Shown: positions 22,831 through 30,349 of the stretch, one piece after another | Numbering within the stretch: the first letter of the stretch is position 1 | How the letters are laid out: each line of letters opens with the position of its first letter | Assembly: GCA_002491605.1 (NCBI GenBank) | Contig: DKWG01000034.1 | Location: 1 to 30,349, forward strand | DNA from: Ruminococcus sp. UBA7158 | Lineage (GTDB): Bacteria; Bacillota; Clostridia; Oscillospirales; Ruminococcaceae | DNA: 30,349 bases | Direction of reading: 5' to 3' | Translations under genes and position numbers: made by a program | The notes under the pieces: generated by a model | Databases searched by the model: none | The model's input: the letters and a program-made list of their open reading frames with translations, nothing else | Told to the model about the DNA's origin: nothing

Positions 22831-22878
22831 AATGCGGTCTGCCAAAGCAGACTCTGCTTTCATTTTAAACGATTAGTA

Positions 22879-23865
22879 TTATCCGAAGAACTTAGGCAAT
22901 GCGTTATAGACTAAGCTTTTTACCGTGTCCTGAGCGTGCCAGCCGCCATCCTTAATTGTGAAGAAGCAGTTGCCGTCCTTAAAGTTGTCGCAGAATATGA
23001 AGACCTCATCGTCCTTCTTCATTGATTCCATCATCGGCTTCATGTTTGGTCCTGCCATATCATCGTTGGAGCCGACGCCTGCATAGATGTAGAAGTCGTC
23101 CTTAGTGTATCCTGCTTTGACAACGCAGTCTTTAAGAGCCTGTGCTGTTTCGTCAGGTCTTGCTCCGCCGCCGCCCTGCTGCAATGTCCAGCTGTCGCCG
23201 GCTACGGGCAGGTAATATCCGACATAGTCAAGCGCATTTTCAAATACCCACCATGTGCAGGCTGCACCCATAGAGAAGCCACCGAAGCCGCGGTGAAGTC
23301 TTGATTCCTTAATTCCTGCCGATGTGGTTTTTTCGCAGTAGGTATTGTACTGACCCTCAACAGCAGGGATGAGTTCGTTTACAAGCTCCTGATAGAAGTT
23401 CTTGCAGCAAGCTGTCGGATCGCCGTTGAACTTATTATTGTAAGTACAGCCGACAAAGATGCAAGGCTCCATATCGCCGTTTGCAATCATGTTGTCTAAA
23501 ATCTTTTTCATATCGGTCGATTCCATGACTCCGCCCAAAAGCTCGCCTTCGTTTCCGCCGCCGCCGTGCATCATGTACATAACGTTGTAGCGCTTCTCGG
23601 TGTCGTTGGGGTCATAGCCGTAGGGGAGGTAGACCAAAACGGTTTTATTATACTTTTCACCGCTTCCTGTGTAGTCCTTAGCTTCATAGCTTACGCTTGT
23701 AACCGTGCCGCCGTTGTCTATCCTTTTTAAGTACTCTGACGGTATTTCCTTGTAGGCGTTGTCAGGGAATTCGGTTTTTCTGGGTTGAGCTTCACCGGAA
23801 GCGCAGCCGCACAATCCGACTGAAAGCATTATGCCTGCCATGAGTATTCTCAGCATTCTTTTCAT
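22879..23865 (-). CDS. Lipoprotein esterase, CE1/feruloyl-esterase-like
   Basis: A 328-residue alpha/beta-hydrolase of the esterase D/CE1 type, which removes feruloyl or acetyl groups from xylan. A signal peptide ends in lipobox LCGC (Cys near residue 19), so it is anchored outside the membrane. The nucleophile elbow is GFSMG (Ser), preceded by VYLPYGYDPNDTEKRYNVMYMMHGGGG, and the catalytic His is probably in KDGGWHAQD close to the end. The pattern resembles the esterase modules found beside xylanases in gut Clostridia. ATG 23877 abuts the GAAAGGA. ATG 23865 has about 12 nt spacing and begins the signal peptide (MKRMLRILMAGIM), so it is preferred. Substrate specificity is inferred. Confidence 0.88.
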   Translation of the reverse strand: MKRMLRILMAGIMLSVGLCGCASGEAQPRKTEFPDNAYKEIPSEYLKRIDNGGTVTSVSYEAKDYTGSGEKYNKTVLVYLPYGYDPNDTEKRYNVMYMMHGGGGNEGELLGGVMESTDMKKILDNMIANGDMEPCIFVGCTYNNKFNGDPTACCKNFYQELVNELIPAVEGQYNTYCEKTTSAGIKESRLHRGFGGFSMGAACTWWVFENALDYVGYYLPVAGDSWTLQQGGGGARPDETAQALKDCVVKAGYTKDDFYIYAGVGSNDDMAGPNMKPMMESMKKDDEVFIFCDNFKDGNCFFTIKDGGWHAQDTVKSLVYNALPKFFG

Positions 23866-23933
23866 ATTAGTTGTCATTCCTTTCACACAAGTACAGTCGC
23901 AATGATTTTGTTCGCTAATTAGACTGTAAATTA

Positions 23934-23962
23934 ATAGTACATCAAAGCGCAGTGATTGTCAA
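23934..23962 (-). promoter_or_regulatory. Promoter of esterase gene
   Basis: On the minus strand consensus TTGACA (23962-23957), a 17-bp spacer and TACTAT (23939-23934), about 68 nt before the start. Confidence 0.8.
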
Positions 23963-24023
23963 GGAAATCATGAATTAATGATGATAGTATCACACGAAAT
24001 ACCCAAAGTGATTAAGCGGCATA

Positions 24024-24064
24024 AAAAACGGACAACCGCCGCAGAAGATGGCGATTGTCCGTTT
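24024..24064 (-). terminator. Terminator of the eda-kdgK operon
   Basis: AAACGGACAA-C-CGCC (24026-24040) with GGCG-A-TTGTCCGTTT (24050-24064), one mismatch. On the minus strand the stem is followed by six Ts. Confidence 0.9.
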
Positions 24065-24080
24065 AAAAAACCTACAGAAA

Positions 24081-25106
24081 TTATCTTTGAACTCTTCCCG
24101 ATGCGTTTCCGCCTGCCAAGGATTCAACTTCGGCAACGGAGCAAAGGTTGAAGTCGTGCTCAATGGAGTGCTTTAAGCACGAAGCGGCAACTGCAAAGTC
24201 GATTGCCTTTTGCGGCTCCTTGCCATCGACCAGCGAATAAATAAGTCCGCCGCCGAAGCTGTCTCCGCCGCCTACACGGTCGACTATGTGCATATGATAC
24301 TCCTTTGAGAAGTACGCCTTGCCGTCGGTATAAAGCATTCCTGCCCAATCGTTGTCATTTGCGGATATTGATGAACGAAGGGTTATTGCAATATACTTGC
24401 AGCCGAATCTGTCGTGAAGCTGACGTGCAACGCTTATGTATCCCTCGTGGTTTAGCTTGCCTGAATCGATATCGGTATTTTCGGCTTCTATTCCGAAGAC
24501 GTCCTTAGCGTCCTCCTCGTTTGAAATGCAAACGTCTACATACGGAACGATTTCAGACATACAAGCTCTTGCTTCGTCTCTTGTCCAGAGCTTCTTGCGG
24601 TAGTTTAAGTCGCAGGAGACGGTTATTCCTCTTTCGTGAGCAGCCTTGCAGGCTTCAAGACAAATTTTTGGCATCTCGCCGCCGAGTGCCGGGGTGATGC
24701 CTGTGAAGTGGAACCAAACTGCGTCCTTGAAGATTTCGTCCCAGTTGAAGTCCTCGCTCTTGGCGGTTGCAATGGAGCTTCCCGCTCTGTCGTATATAAC
24801 CTTTGAGGGGCGCTGTGAAGCTCCCTTTTCGGCAAAGTAAATGCCGACTCTTGAACCGCCTCGAACTATATCCTTGGTGTCAACGCCGTAGCGTCTCAAC
24901 TCGTTTATGGCGCACTGACCTATTTCGTGGACGGGGAGCTTTGTGACGAATGAAGCGTCAAGACCGTAGTTAGCCAAGGAGACAGCGACGTTTGCTTCTC
25001 CTCCGCCGAAGGTAGCTTCATACTTATCAGCCTGAACAAATCTTAAATATCCCTCGGGGTTAAGTCTTAACATGATTTCACCGAAGGTGACAACTCTTTT
25101 TGACAT
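24081..25106 (-). CDS. kdgK: 2-keto-3-deoxygluconate kinase (PfkB family)
   Basis: A sugar kinase of 341 residues that phosphorylates 2-keto-3-deoxygluconate to KDPG with ATP. It has the PfkB N-terminal glycine motif (ATFGGGEANVAVSLANYGL) and the C-terminal ATP/anion-hole motif DRVGGGDSFGGGLIYSL with the catalytic Asp. FGEIMLRLNPEG at the start and SCDLNYRKKLW are typical of KDG kinases. Its place just behind a KDPG aldolase and opposite uxuA-uxuB makes the substrate firm. ATG 25112 is too close to AAGGAG; ATG 25106 has an 8-nt spacing. It is 48 nt downstream of the aldolase gene. Confidence 0.93.
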   Translation of the reverse strand: MSKRVVTFGEIMLRLNPEGYLRFVQADKYEATFGGGEANVAVSLANYGLDASFVTKLPVHEIGQCAINELRRYGVDTKDIVRGGSRVGIYFAEKGASQRPSKVIYDRAGSSIATAKSEDFNWDEIFKDAVWFHFTGITPALGGEMPKICLEACKAAHERGITVSCDLNYRKKLWTRDEARACMSEIVPYVDVCISNEEDAKDVFGIEAENTDIDSGKLNHEGYISVARQLHDRFGCKYIAITLRSSISANDNDWAGMLYTDGKAYFSKEYHMHIVDRVGGGDSFGGGLIYSLVDGKEPQKAIDFAVAASCLKHSIEHDFNLCSVAEVESLAGGNASGRVQR

Positions 25107-25154
25107 ATTCATTTCTCCTTATTTAAATTACATCTTCATTATAGTATTGTCAGC

Positions 25155-26114
25155 TTACTTTTTCCGGACGAGGTGAACGCCGAAGCCCATGAACTCATCC
25201 TTGAAGTATACCATTCCGCTCGGGATAGTGCTTTCATCCAAAAGCTTATAGCCCTTAGCCTTGAAGAACTCAGCCGCTCTTGAAACAGAGTTTGTTGCAA
25301 TTGCGATATGACCGAACTTACCCGGCTTAGGCGACTTGCAAAGCTCGATTTTTCTTTCTGCGGTGAAGCAGGACGAATTGCCGTCGTTATAGCCAAAGCC
25401 AAACATTGTATTTAAAAGCTTGGCGGCATTTAACGCTTCTTCTCCCGACTTGCAGTTTATGCCCATATGTGCAAATTCAAGACCGAGCATTGAGCGGACT
25501 GCTTCCTCGGTGAGCCTTGTTATTTCTGCCCAGTTCTCAGAGTCGATGAGGTCTTTTTTGACCATCCATGTGCCGCCGCAGGCTATAATTTTCGGGAACT
25601 TAATGTAGTCGGTGAGATTTGCCGCATTAATTCCTCCTGTCGGGATAAAGCGAAGCTTTGAATAAGGTGCGGAAACTGCCTTTAGCTTTGCTAAGCCTCC
25701 GTTTTGCTCGGCAGGGAAGAACTTGACAATGTCAAGACCCAATGTCATTGCCTGCTCCATCTCACCGGGGGTAGCAGTTCCGGGCATGATTATTGCGCCC
25801 TTTTCTATGGCATACTTGACGATTTCAGGGTTGAAGCCGGGAGTTACAATAAACTCTGAGCCTGCTTCAAGCGCTTCATCGACCTGCTGCTTGGTTAAAA
25901 CGGTTCCTGCTCCGACCAGCATGTCGGGAAGCTCTTTTCTTATCTTCATGATAGCTTCCTTTGCACAGGCTGTCCTAAAGGTGATTTCAGCCGCAGGAAG
26001 TCCGCCGTCGCACAGGGCTTTTGCCAAGGGGACTGCCTTTTCGGCGTCTTCAATAGCGATGACGGGGAGTATTCCTAAATCGTGAATCCTTTTTACTATT
26101 GCTTCTTTGCTCAT
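25155..26114 (-). CDS. eda: KDPG/KHG aldolase fused to a VOC-like C-terminal domain
   Basis: A 319-residue protein. Residues 1-210 are a class I KDPG/4-hydroxy-2-oxoglutarate aldolase that splits KDPG to pyruvate and glyceraldehyde-3-phosphate: Glu43 in AAEITFRT, VGAGTVLT, VTPGFNPE, Schiff-base Lys131 in DIVKFFPAE, and PTGGI. E. coli Eda stops near residue 213. Here about 107 more residues follow (FAHMGINCKSGEEALNAAKLL..., FGHIAIATNSVSRAAEFFKAKGYKLL..., FGVHLVRKK) with the strand-helix pattern of a glyoxalase/VOC domain. The role of the tail is unknown to me; similar fusions occur in other Clostridia. It leads an operon with kdgK and has a strong promoter and a structured leader. Confidence 0.93.
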   Translation of the reverse strand: MSKEAIVKRIHDLGILPVIAIEDAEKAVPLAKALCDGGLPAAEITFRTACAKEAIMKIRKELPDMLVGAGTVLTKQQVDEALEAGSEFIVTPGFNPEIVKYAIEKGAIIMPGTATPGEMEQAMTLGLDIVKFFPAEQNGGLAKLKAVSAPYSKLRFIPTGGINAANLTDYIKFPKIIACGGTWMVKKDLIDSENWAEITRLTEEAVRSMLGLEFAHMGINCKSGEEALNAAKLLNTMFGFGYNDGNSSCFTAERKIELCKSPKPGKFGHIAIATNSVSRAAEFFKAKGYKLLDESTIPSGMVYFKDEFMGFGVHLVRKK

Positions 26115-26115
26115 T

Positions 26116-26246
26116 TAACGGTCTTTCCTTTCTAATGTCAAAATTATTTCAGGCGCAAAGCGCACACCTTCGGTGCTTCTTTTACGCTATACATTACTAA
26201 GCTTGAAGGCTTTATTACAGCATAAAGCTTCAGGTCATGAACCTAC
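26116..26246 (-). promoter_or_regulatory. Structured leader and operator candidate of the eda-kdgK operon
   Basis: About 130 nt of leader. The dyad AGGTCATGAACCT (26232-26244) covers the predicted transcription start and is a good operator candidate. A stem (26204-26215 with 26222-26232) and two small hairpins (GCGC-AAA-GCGC and CACC-TTC-GGTG, within 26153-26176) follow on the minus strand. Confidence 0.5.
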
Positions 26247-26252
26247 TTCATT

Positions 26253-26281
26253 ATTATACTTTAAGGTATTTACCGTGTCAA
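26253..26281 (-). promoter_or_regulatory. Consensus promoter of eda-kdgK
   Basis: On the minus strand perfect TTGACA (26281-26276), a 17-bp spacer and TATAAT (26258-26253). A promoter this strong suggests control by a repressor. Confidence 0.92.
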
Positions 26282-26310
26282 TATTTCGCCTTATCAATTG
26301 AAAAAATGTC

Positions 26311-26339
26311 TTGAATAATTAAGGAAAAAATGATATCAT
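26311..26339 (+). promoter_or_regulatory. Promoter of uxuA-uxuB
   Basis: TTGAAT (26311-26316), a 17-bp spacer and TATCAT (26334-26339), 39 nt before the uxuA start. Divergent from the eda promoter 30 bp away. Confidence 0.7.
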
Positions 26340-26378
26340 TAAATCAATAAAAAATACCTTTTGAAAGGAGATTTTTAT

Positions 26379-27461
26379 ATGAAAATGACATTTCGATGGT
26401 TCGGCTCAAAGAGCGACAGCGTTACTCTTGAGAATATCCGTCAGATCCCGGGGATGACGGGTCTTATGGGCTTTTTGGACTACAAGCCGGCAGGTGAAAT
26501 CTGGTATGAGGATGAAATAAAGGCTTATATCGACGAGGTTCACGCTCACGGTCTTGAATGCGAGGTTATTGAAAGCGTTAACGTCCATGAGGACATAAAG
26601 CTGGGACTTCCGACCAGAGACAAGTATATTGAAAACTACTGCATCACTATAAGAAACCTTGCAAAATACGGCGTAAAGTGCATAGTATATAACTTCATGC
26701 CTGTTTTAGACTGGCTCAGAACCGACCTTGCCCGTCCAAATCCTGACGGCTCGACGTCTATGTATTACGATGAAGAAGAGCTTGGCACTCTTTCACCAAT
26801 TGATATCGTTAAAAGAACCGCTTCAAACTGCAACGGCTTCTCTCTTCCCGGATGGGAGCCAGAAAGGCTTGCCGACCTTGAAAAGGTTTTAAAGCTCTAT
26901 GAAAATATCGATGAAGAAAAGCTTCTTGAAAACTACAAGTACTTCTTGGAGGGAATCATTCCAACCTGTGATGAGTGCGGAGTTGTCATGGCTTGTCACC
27001 CCGATGATCCGGGATGGAAGATTTTCGGTCTGCCGAGAGTTGCGCATTCTCAGGAGGGCTACGACAAGATAGTCAAGCTTTACGACAGCCCCTGCAACAC
27101 CCTATGCCTCTGCACCGGCTCTTTAGGCTCAAATGTCGACAACGATGTACCGTCTATCATCCGTCACTTCGGTGAGATGGGAAGAATCGGCTGTCTGCAC
27201 GTCAGAAATCTAAAGCATTTAGGAAGCGACCGCCGTTTCTGCGAATCAAGCCATCTTTCATCTGACGGCGACCTTGATATGTATGAAATAATGAAGGCTA
27301 TTTATGAGACTTGTCCCGATACCTATATCCGTCCCGACCACGGAAGAATGATCTGGGGCGAAGTAGGACGCCCGGGATACGGTCTTTACGACAGAGCATT
27401 GGGCGTCTGCTACTTAAACGGTCTTTGGGAAGCTATAAAGAAGTCGAAGGGGGAAGTCTGA
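26379..27461 (+). CDS. uxuA: Mannonate dehydratase
   Basis: A 360-residue metal-dependent enzyme that dehydrates D-mannonate to 2-keto-3-deoxygluconate. The family start RWFGSKSDSVTLENIRQIPG is clear, with IVYNFMPVLDW in the middle and likely metal ligands in MACHPDDP, LCLCTGSLGS, CLHVRN and IRPDHGR. The length fits the shorter Gram-positive form (E. coli UxuA is 394). The frame is open from a TTG at 26361, but ATG 26379 has GGAG (26367-26370) at 8 nt. It is followed after 1 nt by uxuB. Confidence 0.96.
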   Translation: MKMTFRWFGSKSDSVTLENIRQIPGMTGLMGFLDYKPAGEIWYEDEIKAYIDEVHAHGLECEVIESVNVHEDIKLGLPTRDKYIENYCITIRNLAKYGVKCIVYNFMPVLDWLRTDLARPNPDGSTSMYYDEEELGTLSPIDIVKRTASNCNGFSLPGWEPERLADLEKVLKLYENIDEEKLLENYKYFLEGIIPTCDECGVVMACHPDDPGWKIFGLPRVAHSQEGYDKIVKLYDSPCNTLCLCTGSLGSNVDNDVPSIIRHFGEMGRIGCLHVRNLKHLGSDRRFCESSHLSSDGDLDMYEIMKAIYETCPDTYIRPDHGRMIWGEVGRPGYGLYDRALGVCYLNGLWEAIKKSKGEV

Positions 27462-27462
27462 T

Positions 27463-29061
27463 ATGCTTTTGAATCTTGAAAGCCTGAAAAATGACAGCTG
27501 GGGGAATGTGTCGTTACCGAAGTTCGACATTGAAGCGGTCAGAAAAAACACCCACGACCGTCCCGTTTGGCTTCACTTCGGAGCAGGAAACATATTCAGA
27601 GGCTTTATTGCTTCTTTACAGCAAAAGCTTTTAGACAGCGGTGAAGCTGACAGAGGAATAATTGCCGCTGACACATTTGACTATGAGATAATTGAAAAAA
27701 TCTACAAGGCTTATGACAACCTGACCTTAAGCGTCAGTCTTTTGCCCAACGGAGAGACAGAAAGCGAGATTATAGCTTCGGTTTGCGAGGCTTTAGCGGC
27801 GGATTCATCCGATGAGGACACAAGAACAAGGTTCTATGAGATTGCTCAGAATCCTTCATTACAGATGATTAGCTTTACCATCACCGAAAAGGGCTATGCG
27901 GTTAAGTCGTCGTCCGGTGAGCTTATGGAGATTGTCAAGTCAGACATTGCAAACGGTCCGAGATATCCGCATCATACAATGAGCTTTGTTACGGCATTGC
28001 TTTTAAGAAGGTATGAAGCAAACGGTGCGCCTTTGGCTTTAGTTTCGATGGACAACTGCTCTAAAAACGGCGAGAAGCTCAAAGAGGGCGTTTTGACAAT
28101 TGCTAAGGGCTGGGTTGAAAACGGCTATGCTGCCGATGGATTTATCGAATACATCACCGATGAGTCAAAGGTATCATTCCCTTGGAGCATGATTGATAAG
28201 ATAACTCCGCGTCCGTCCGAAAAGGTCATGAGGATGCTCGGCGATATGGGAGTTGAGAATATCAGCCCGATTGTTACCTCGAAGAACACCTTTATAGCTC
28301 CTTTTGTAAACGCTGAAAAGCCGCAGTACTTAGTTATTGAGGATTCCTTCCCAAACGGTCGACCTGCGCTCGAAAAAGCCGGTGTTTACATGACTGACAG
28401 AGACACTGTCAACAAAACCGAGCGCATGAAGGTTACAACCTGCTTGAATCCCTTGCACACTGCGTTAGCTGTATACGGCTGTCTTTTGGGATACACGCTT
28501 ATCTGCGACGAGATGAAGGACGAGGATTTGGTCAAGCTCATAAAACGTCTTGGCTATGTTGAGGGCTTGCCTGTTGTTACAGACCCGAAAATACTTTCAC
28601 CGAAGGCGTTTATCGATGAGGTTGTTGAAAAAAGACTTCCCAATCCGTTCATGCCCGACGCTCCGCAGAGAATTGCCACCGACACCAGCCAAAAGGTCGG
28701 CATACGCTTCGGCGAGACAATTAAGAGCTACGCAAAAAACGGCGACACCGACTCACTCATAGCCATACCTCTTGCTATAGCAGGCTGGCTGAGATACTTA
28801 TTGGGAGTTGACGATAACGGTAAACCCATTGAAATTTCTTCTGACCCGCTCAAGGATGAGCTTCAGGCGGTACTTTCGGGAATAGAGCTTGGACATCCCG
28901 AGAGCTATAACGGTCAGCTTAGAAGCATTTTGTCAAACGAGCGAATCTTCGGAAGCAACTTAGTTGAAATCGGAATGAGCGAAAAAATCGAAGAAATGTT
29001 CGTAAAGGAAATCTCGTCAACCGGTGCGGTCAGAAAAACTCTTCAAGAGTATTTATGCTGA
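27463..29061 (+). CDS. uxuB: Fructuronate reductase (mannitol dehydrogenase family)
   Basis: A 532-residue NAD-dependent long-chain dehydrogenase that interconverts D-fructuronate and D-mannonate, supplying UxuA. The N-terminal Rossmann part contains HFGAGNIFRGF, the middle has SFTITEKGYAV and VSMDNCSKNG, and the C-terminal domain starts with TCLNPLHTALAVYG. It is longer than E. coli UxuB (486). Mannitol or tagaturonate dehydrogenases share the fold, but coupling with uxuA favours fructuronate. The start is 1 nt after the uxuA stop, with GGGGGAAG (27447-27454) as ribosome site inside uxuA. No clear terminator follows. Confidence 0.93.
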   Translation: MLLNLESLKNDSWGNVSLPKFDIEAVRKNTHDRPVWLHFGAGNIFRGFIASLQQKLLDSGEADRGIIAADTFDYEIIEKIYKAYDNLTLSVSLLPNGETESEIIASVCEALAADSSDEDTRTRFYEIAQNPSLQMISFTITEKGYAVKSSSGELMEIVKSDIANGPRYPHHTMSFVTALLLRRYEANGAPLALVSMDNCSKNGEKLKEGVLTIAKGWVENGYAADGFIEYITDESKVSFPWSMIDKITPRPSEKVMRMLGDMGVENISPIVTSKNTFIAPFVNAEKPQYLVIEDSFPNGRPALEKAGVYMTDRDTVNKTERMKVTTCLNPLHTALAVYGCLLGYTLICDEMKDEDLVKLIKRLGYVEGLPVVTDPKILSPKAFIDEVVEKRLPNPFMPDAPQRIATDTSQKVGIRFGETIKSYAKNGDTDSLIAIPLAIAGWLRYLLGVDDNGKPIEISSDPLKDELQAVLSGIELGHPESYNGQLRSILSNERIFGSNLVEIGMSEKIEEMFVKEISSTGAVRKTLQEYLC

Positions 29062-29122
29062 TATAATACCAACGACCGAGAAGCTTATTTGATGAATCGC
29101 TGCTGATATGCGCTTGCTTTAA

Positions 29123-29329
29123 TCATGAGAAAACATCATTTTTCCTGTTTTCCTCAATATGCTTACATTGCTCCTGCATCGCTCTTTGTGCGGCAACTAA
29201 AGCTAAGCTGTCGCCGAGCTGAGTAAAAACTCCGGATAAAACAGCAAGCTCGTTGGCATTAAAGCTTTTTGCTATGGCAGATGAAAGCACCCCGACAAAT
29301 ACCGGCAGCGATTCAAAGTCACAGTTCAT
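29123..29329 (-). CDS. Small DUF6774-like protein
   Basis: A 68-residue protein with the pattern VFVGVLSSAIAKSFNANELAVLSGVFTQLGDSLALVAAQRAMQEQC, resembling a family of small Clostridial proteins annotated DUF6774, of unknown function. The first half is hydrophobic enough to form a short amphipathic hairpin rather than a clear transmembrane helix. Several in-frame upstream ATGs exist. ATG 29329 is best placed after GAGGGGG (6-nt gap). The gene is alone on its strand between uxuB and the MscS gene. Confidence 0.65.
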   Translation of the reverse strand: MNCDFESLPVFVGVLSSAIAKSFNANELAVLSGVFTQLGDSLALVAAQRAMQEQCKHIEENRKNDVFS

Positions 29330-29466
29330 GACCATCCCCCTCATCAATACGAACTCATAAATATCACACTGATTACATAATATGCTTGTTTAAGGCTGTG
29401 TGTCATAATGCAATCGGTGAAATACATTGCATACACGGCGTATATTAAGAAAGGAAGTATAAAACC

Positions 29467-30285
29467 ATGGATTTTGAAGCTTTGTTAAACCGAATTTTAT
29501 CATCCGCCACATCAATTTGTGCAAAGATTATTTTTGCGCTTATAGTCTACTTCGTCGGACGAGCAATAATCAAGCGCTTTGTTAAGGCTTTGGGCAAAGG
29601 AAAGCTTTTTGCCAAGGCAGAGGGAACAGTTAAGACATTTACAATCAGCATTGTGAAGATAACTTTGAATGTTGTTCTTATAATTTCCATCATAACCATT
29701 TTGGGCGTGCCGATGGCGTCTGTTATAACAGTTTTGGCTTCTGCCGGAGTTGCTATAGGCATGGCATTGCAGGGCGCATTGTCAAACCTTGCAGGCGGAA
29801 TAATGCTGATGGTATTCAAGCCGTTTAAGATAGGGGATTATGTTGAAGCTGCCGGAACAGCCGGTATCGTTAAGGAATTAACTCTTTTCTACACCGTTTT
29901 GACAACTTGGGACAACCAGACAATAACAGTTCCGAACGGCTCCTTGATGAATTCAAATGTCGTCAACTGCTCGACTGCCGAGCTGAGACGCGTCGACTTA
30001 AGCTTCTCCTGCGCTAAGAGCGAGACACCGACTGAAATTCAAAAGATCATGCTTGACGCCGTTAATTCAACCGCAAAGGTTTTGAATGATCCTGCTCCTT
30101 TTGCCAGACTGAGCGACAATACCAACGAGTCAATGGTATTTTCAGTAAGAGCATGGTGCAAAAACGAGGACTACTGGGACGTTTACTTTGATATGCTCCA
30201 AAAGGTCACTGAGGCACTTATAGCTAAGGGCGTTAAGGCTCCTGCGGCAAGAGTTATCAATGAGGTAAACACGCTTGCAAAGTGA
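29467..30285 (+). CDS. MscS-family small-conductance mechanosensitive channel
   Basis: A 272-residue membrane channel that opens under osmotic downshock. Three transmembrane helices can be seen: about 18-38 (AKIIFALIVYFVGRAII), 60-82 (VKITLNVVLIISIITILGVP) and the pore-lining TM3 at about 88-118 with its Gly/Ala pattern (AGVAIGMALQGALSNLAGG). The beta domain follows (FKIGDYVEAAGTAGIVKELTLFYTVL, ITVPNGSLMNSNVVN) and then the alpha/beta tail. Length and order match E. coli MscS (286). GGAAG (29453-29457) precedes the ATG. A perfect palindrome ACTTTTTATAAAAAGT at 30315-30330 near the window end may belong to a terminator. Confidence 0.95.
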   Translation: MDFEALLNRILSSATSICAKIIFALIVYFVGRAIIKRFVKALGKGKLFAKAEGTVKTFTISIVKITLNVVLIISIITILGVPMASVITVLASAGVAIGMALQGALSNLAGGIMLMVFKPFKIGDYVEAAGTAGIVKELTLFYTVLTTWDNQTITVPNGSLMNSNVVNCSTAELRRVDLSFSCAKSETPTEIQKIMLDAVNSTAKVLNDPAPFARLSDNTNESMVFSVRAWCKNEDYWDVYFDMLQKVTEALIAKGVKAPAARVINEVNTLAK

Positions 30286-30349
30286 TTTGCTTAGTGAATT
30301 TTCAAGGATTTAAAACTTTTTATAAAAAGTGTATGTGCTAAAATGATAA

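Overview
The window looks like chromosome from a low-to-mid-GC Clostridia member of the Ruminococcus/Oscillospiraceae type. The reasons are AGGAGG-like ribosome sites, a housekeeping lysine operon, and a plant-fibre (xylan/glucuronate) gene set, with lipoproteins typical of Gram-positive gut or rumen fibre degraders. This is inference from gene content; no rRNA or other taxonomic marker is present. I see no tRNA, rRNA, CRISPR array, transposase or integrase.

Layout. 1-1.65 kb: a DUF1292 protein followed at once by a GH8 reducing-end exo-oligoxylanase. 1.7-3.1 kb: a MerR-type regulator with a textbook MerR promoter/operator (19-bp spacer holding a dyad). 3.3-4.2 kb: a TraX-like membrane protein broken by two homopolymer indels. 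4.3-7.1 kb: a membrane-anchored XRE regulator, an ECF-like sigma factor with a long winged-helix C-terminal extension, and a divergent acidic DMP19/DUF4375 protein. 7.3-8.8 kb: a decayed beta-helix/Ig-domain surface protein. 9.0-11.85 kb: asd-dapA-dapB (lysine/diaminopimelate), divergent from queA.

13.1-16.0 kb: three tandem toxin-antitoxin loci directly behind queA. Locus 1 is a RelE toxin with an in-frame stop, a small antitoxin-like gene and an XRE gene. Locus 2 is a HigB/Gp49-like toxin plus an almost identical XRE gene. Locus 3 is RelB/DinJ plus YafQ. Loci 1 and 2 have duplicated promoter flanks and duplicated XRE 3' halves around unrelated toxins. Every cassette boundary carries a sequence resembling the 3' end of queA. 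The far edge (15971-16000) still reads SFGDCTFIY-stop, against SFGDCCLIL-stop at the present end of queA. This looks like repeated accretion of toxin-antitoxin cassettes at the queA 3' end and is the most interesting signal in the window.

16.0-30.3 kb: a PPOX-type flavoprotein and an MGMT-like protein, then a carbohydrate region. It holds GH31 alpha-xylosidase, a CapA-like lipoprotein, an orphan sugar-binding lipoprotein, a CE1-like lipoprotein esterase, and the divergent eda-kdgK and uxuA-uxuB operons. UxuB and UxuA convert fructuronate through mannonate to 2-keto-3-deoxygluconate; KdgK phosphorylates it and the aldolase splits KDPG to pyruvate and glyceraldehyde-3-phosphate. With GH8, GH31 and the esterase, this fits use of glucuronoxylan or xyloglucan. 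The isomerase UxaC and sugar permeases are not in the window. The window ends with a small DUF6774-like protein and an MscS channel.
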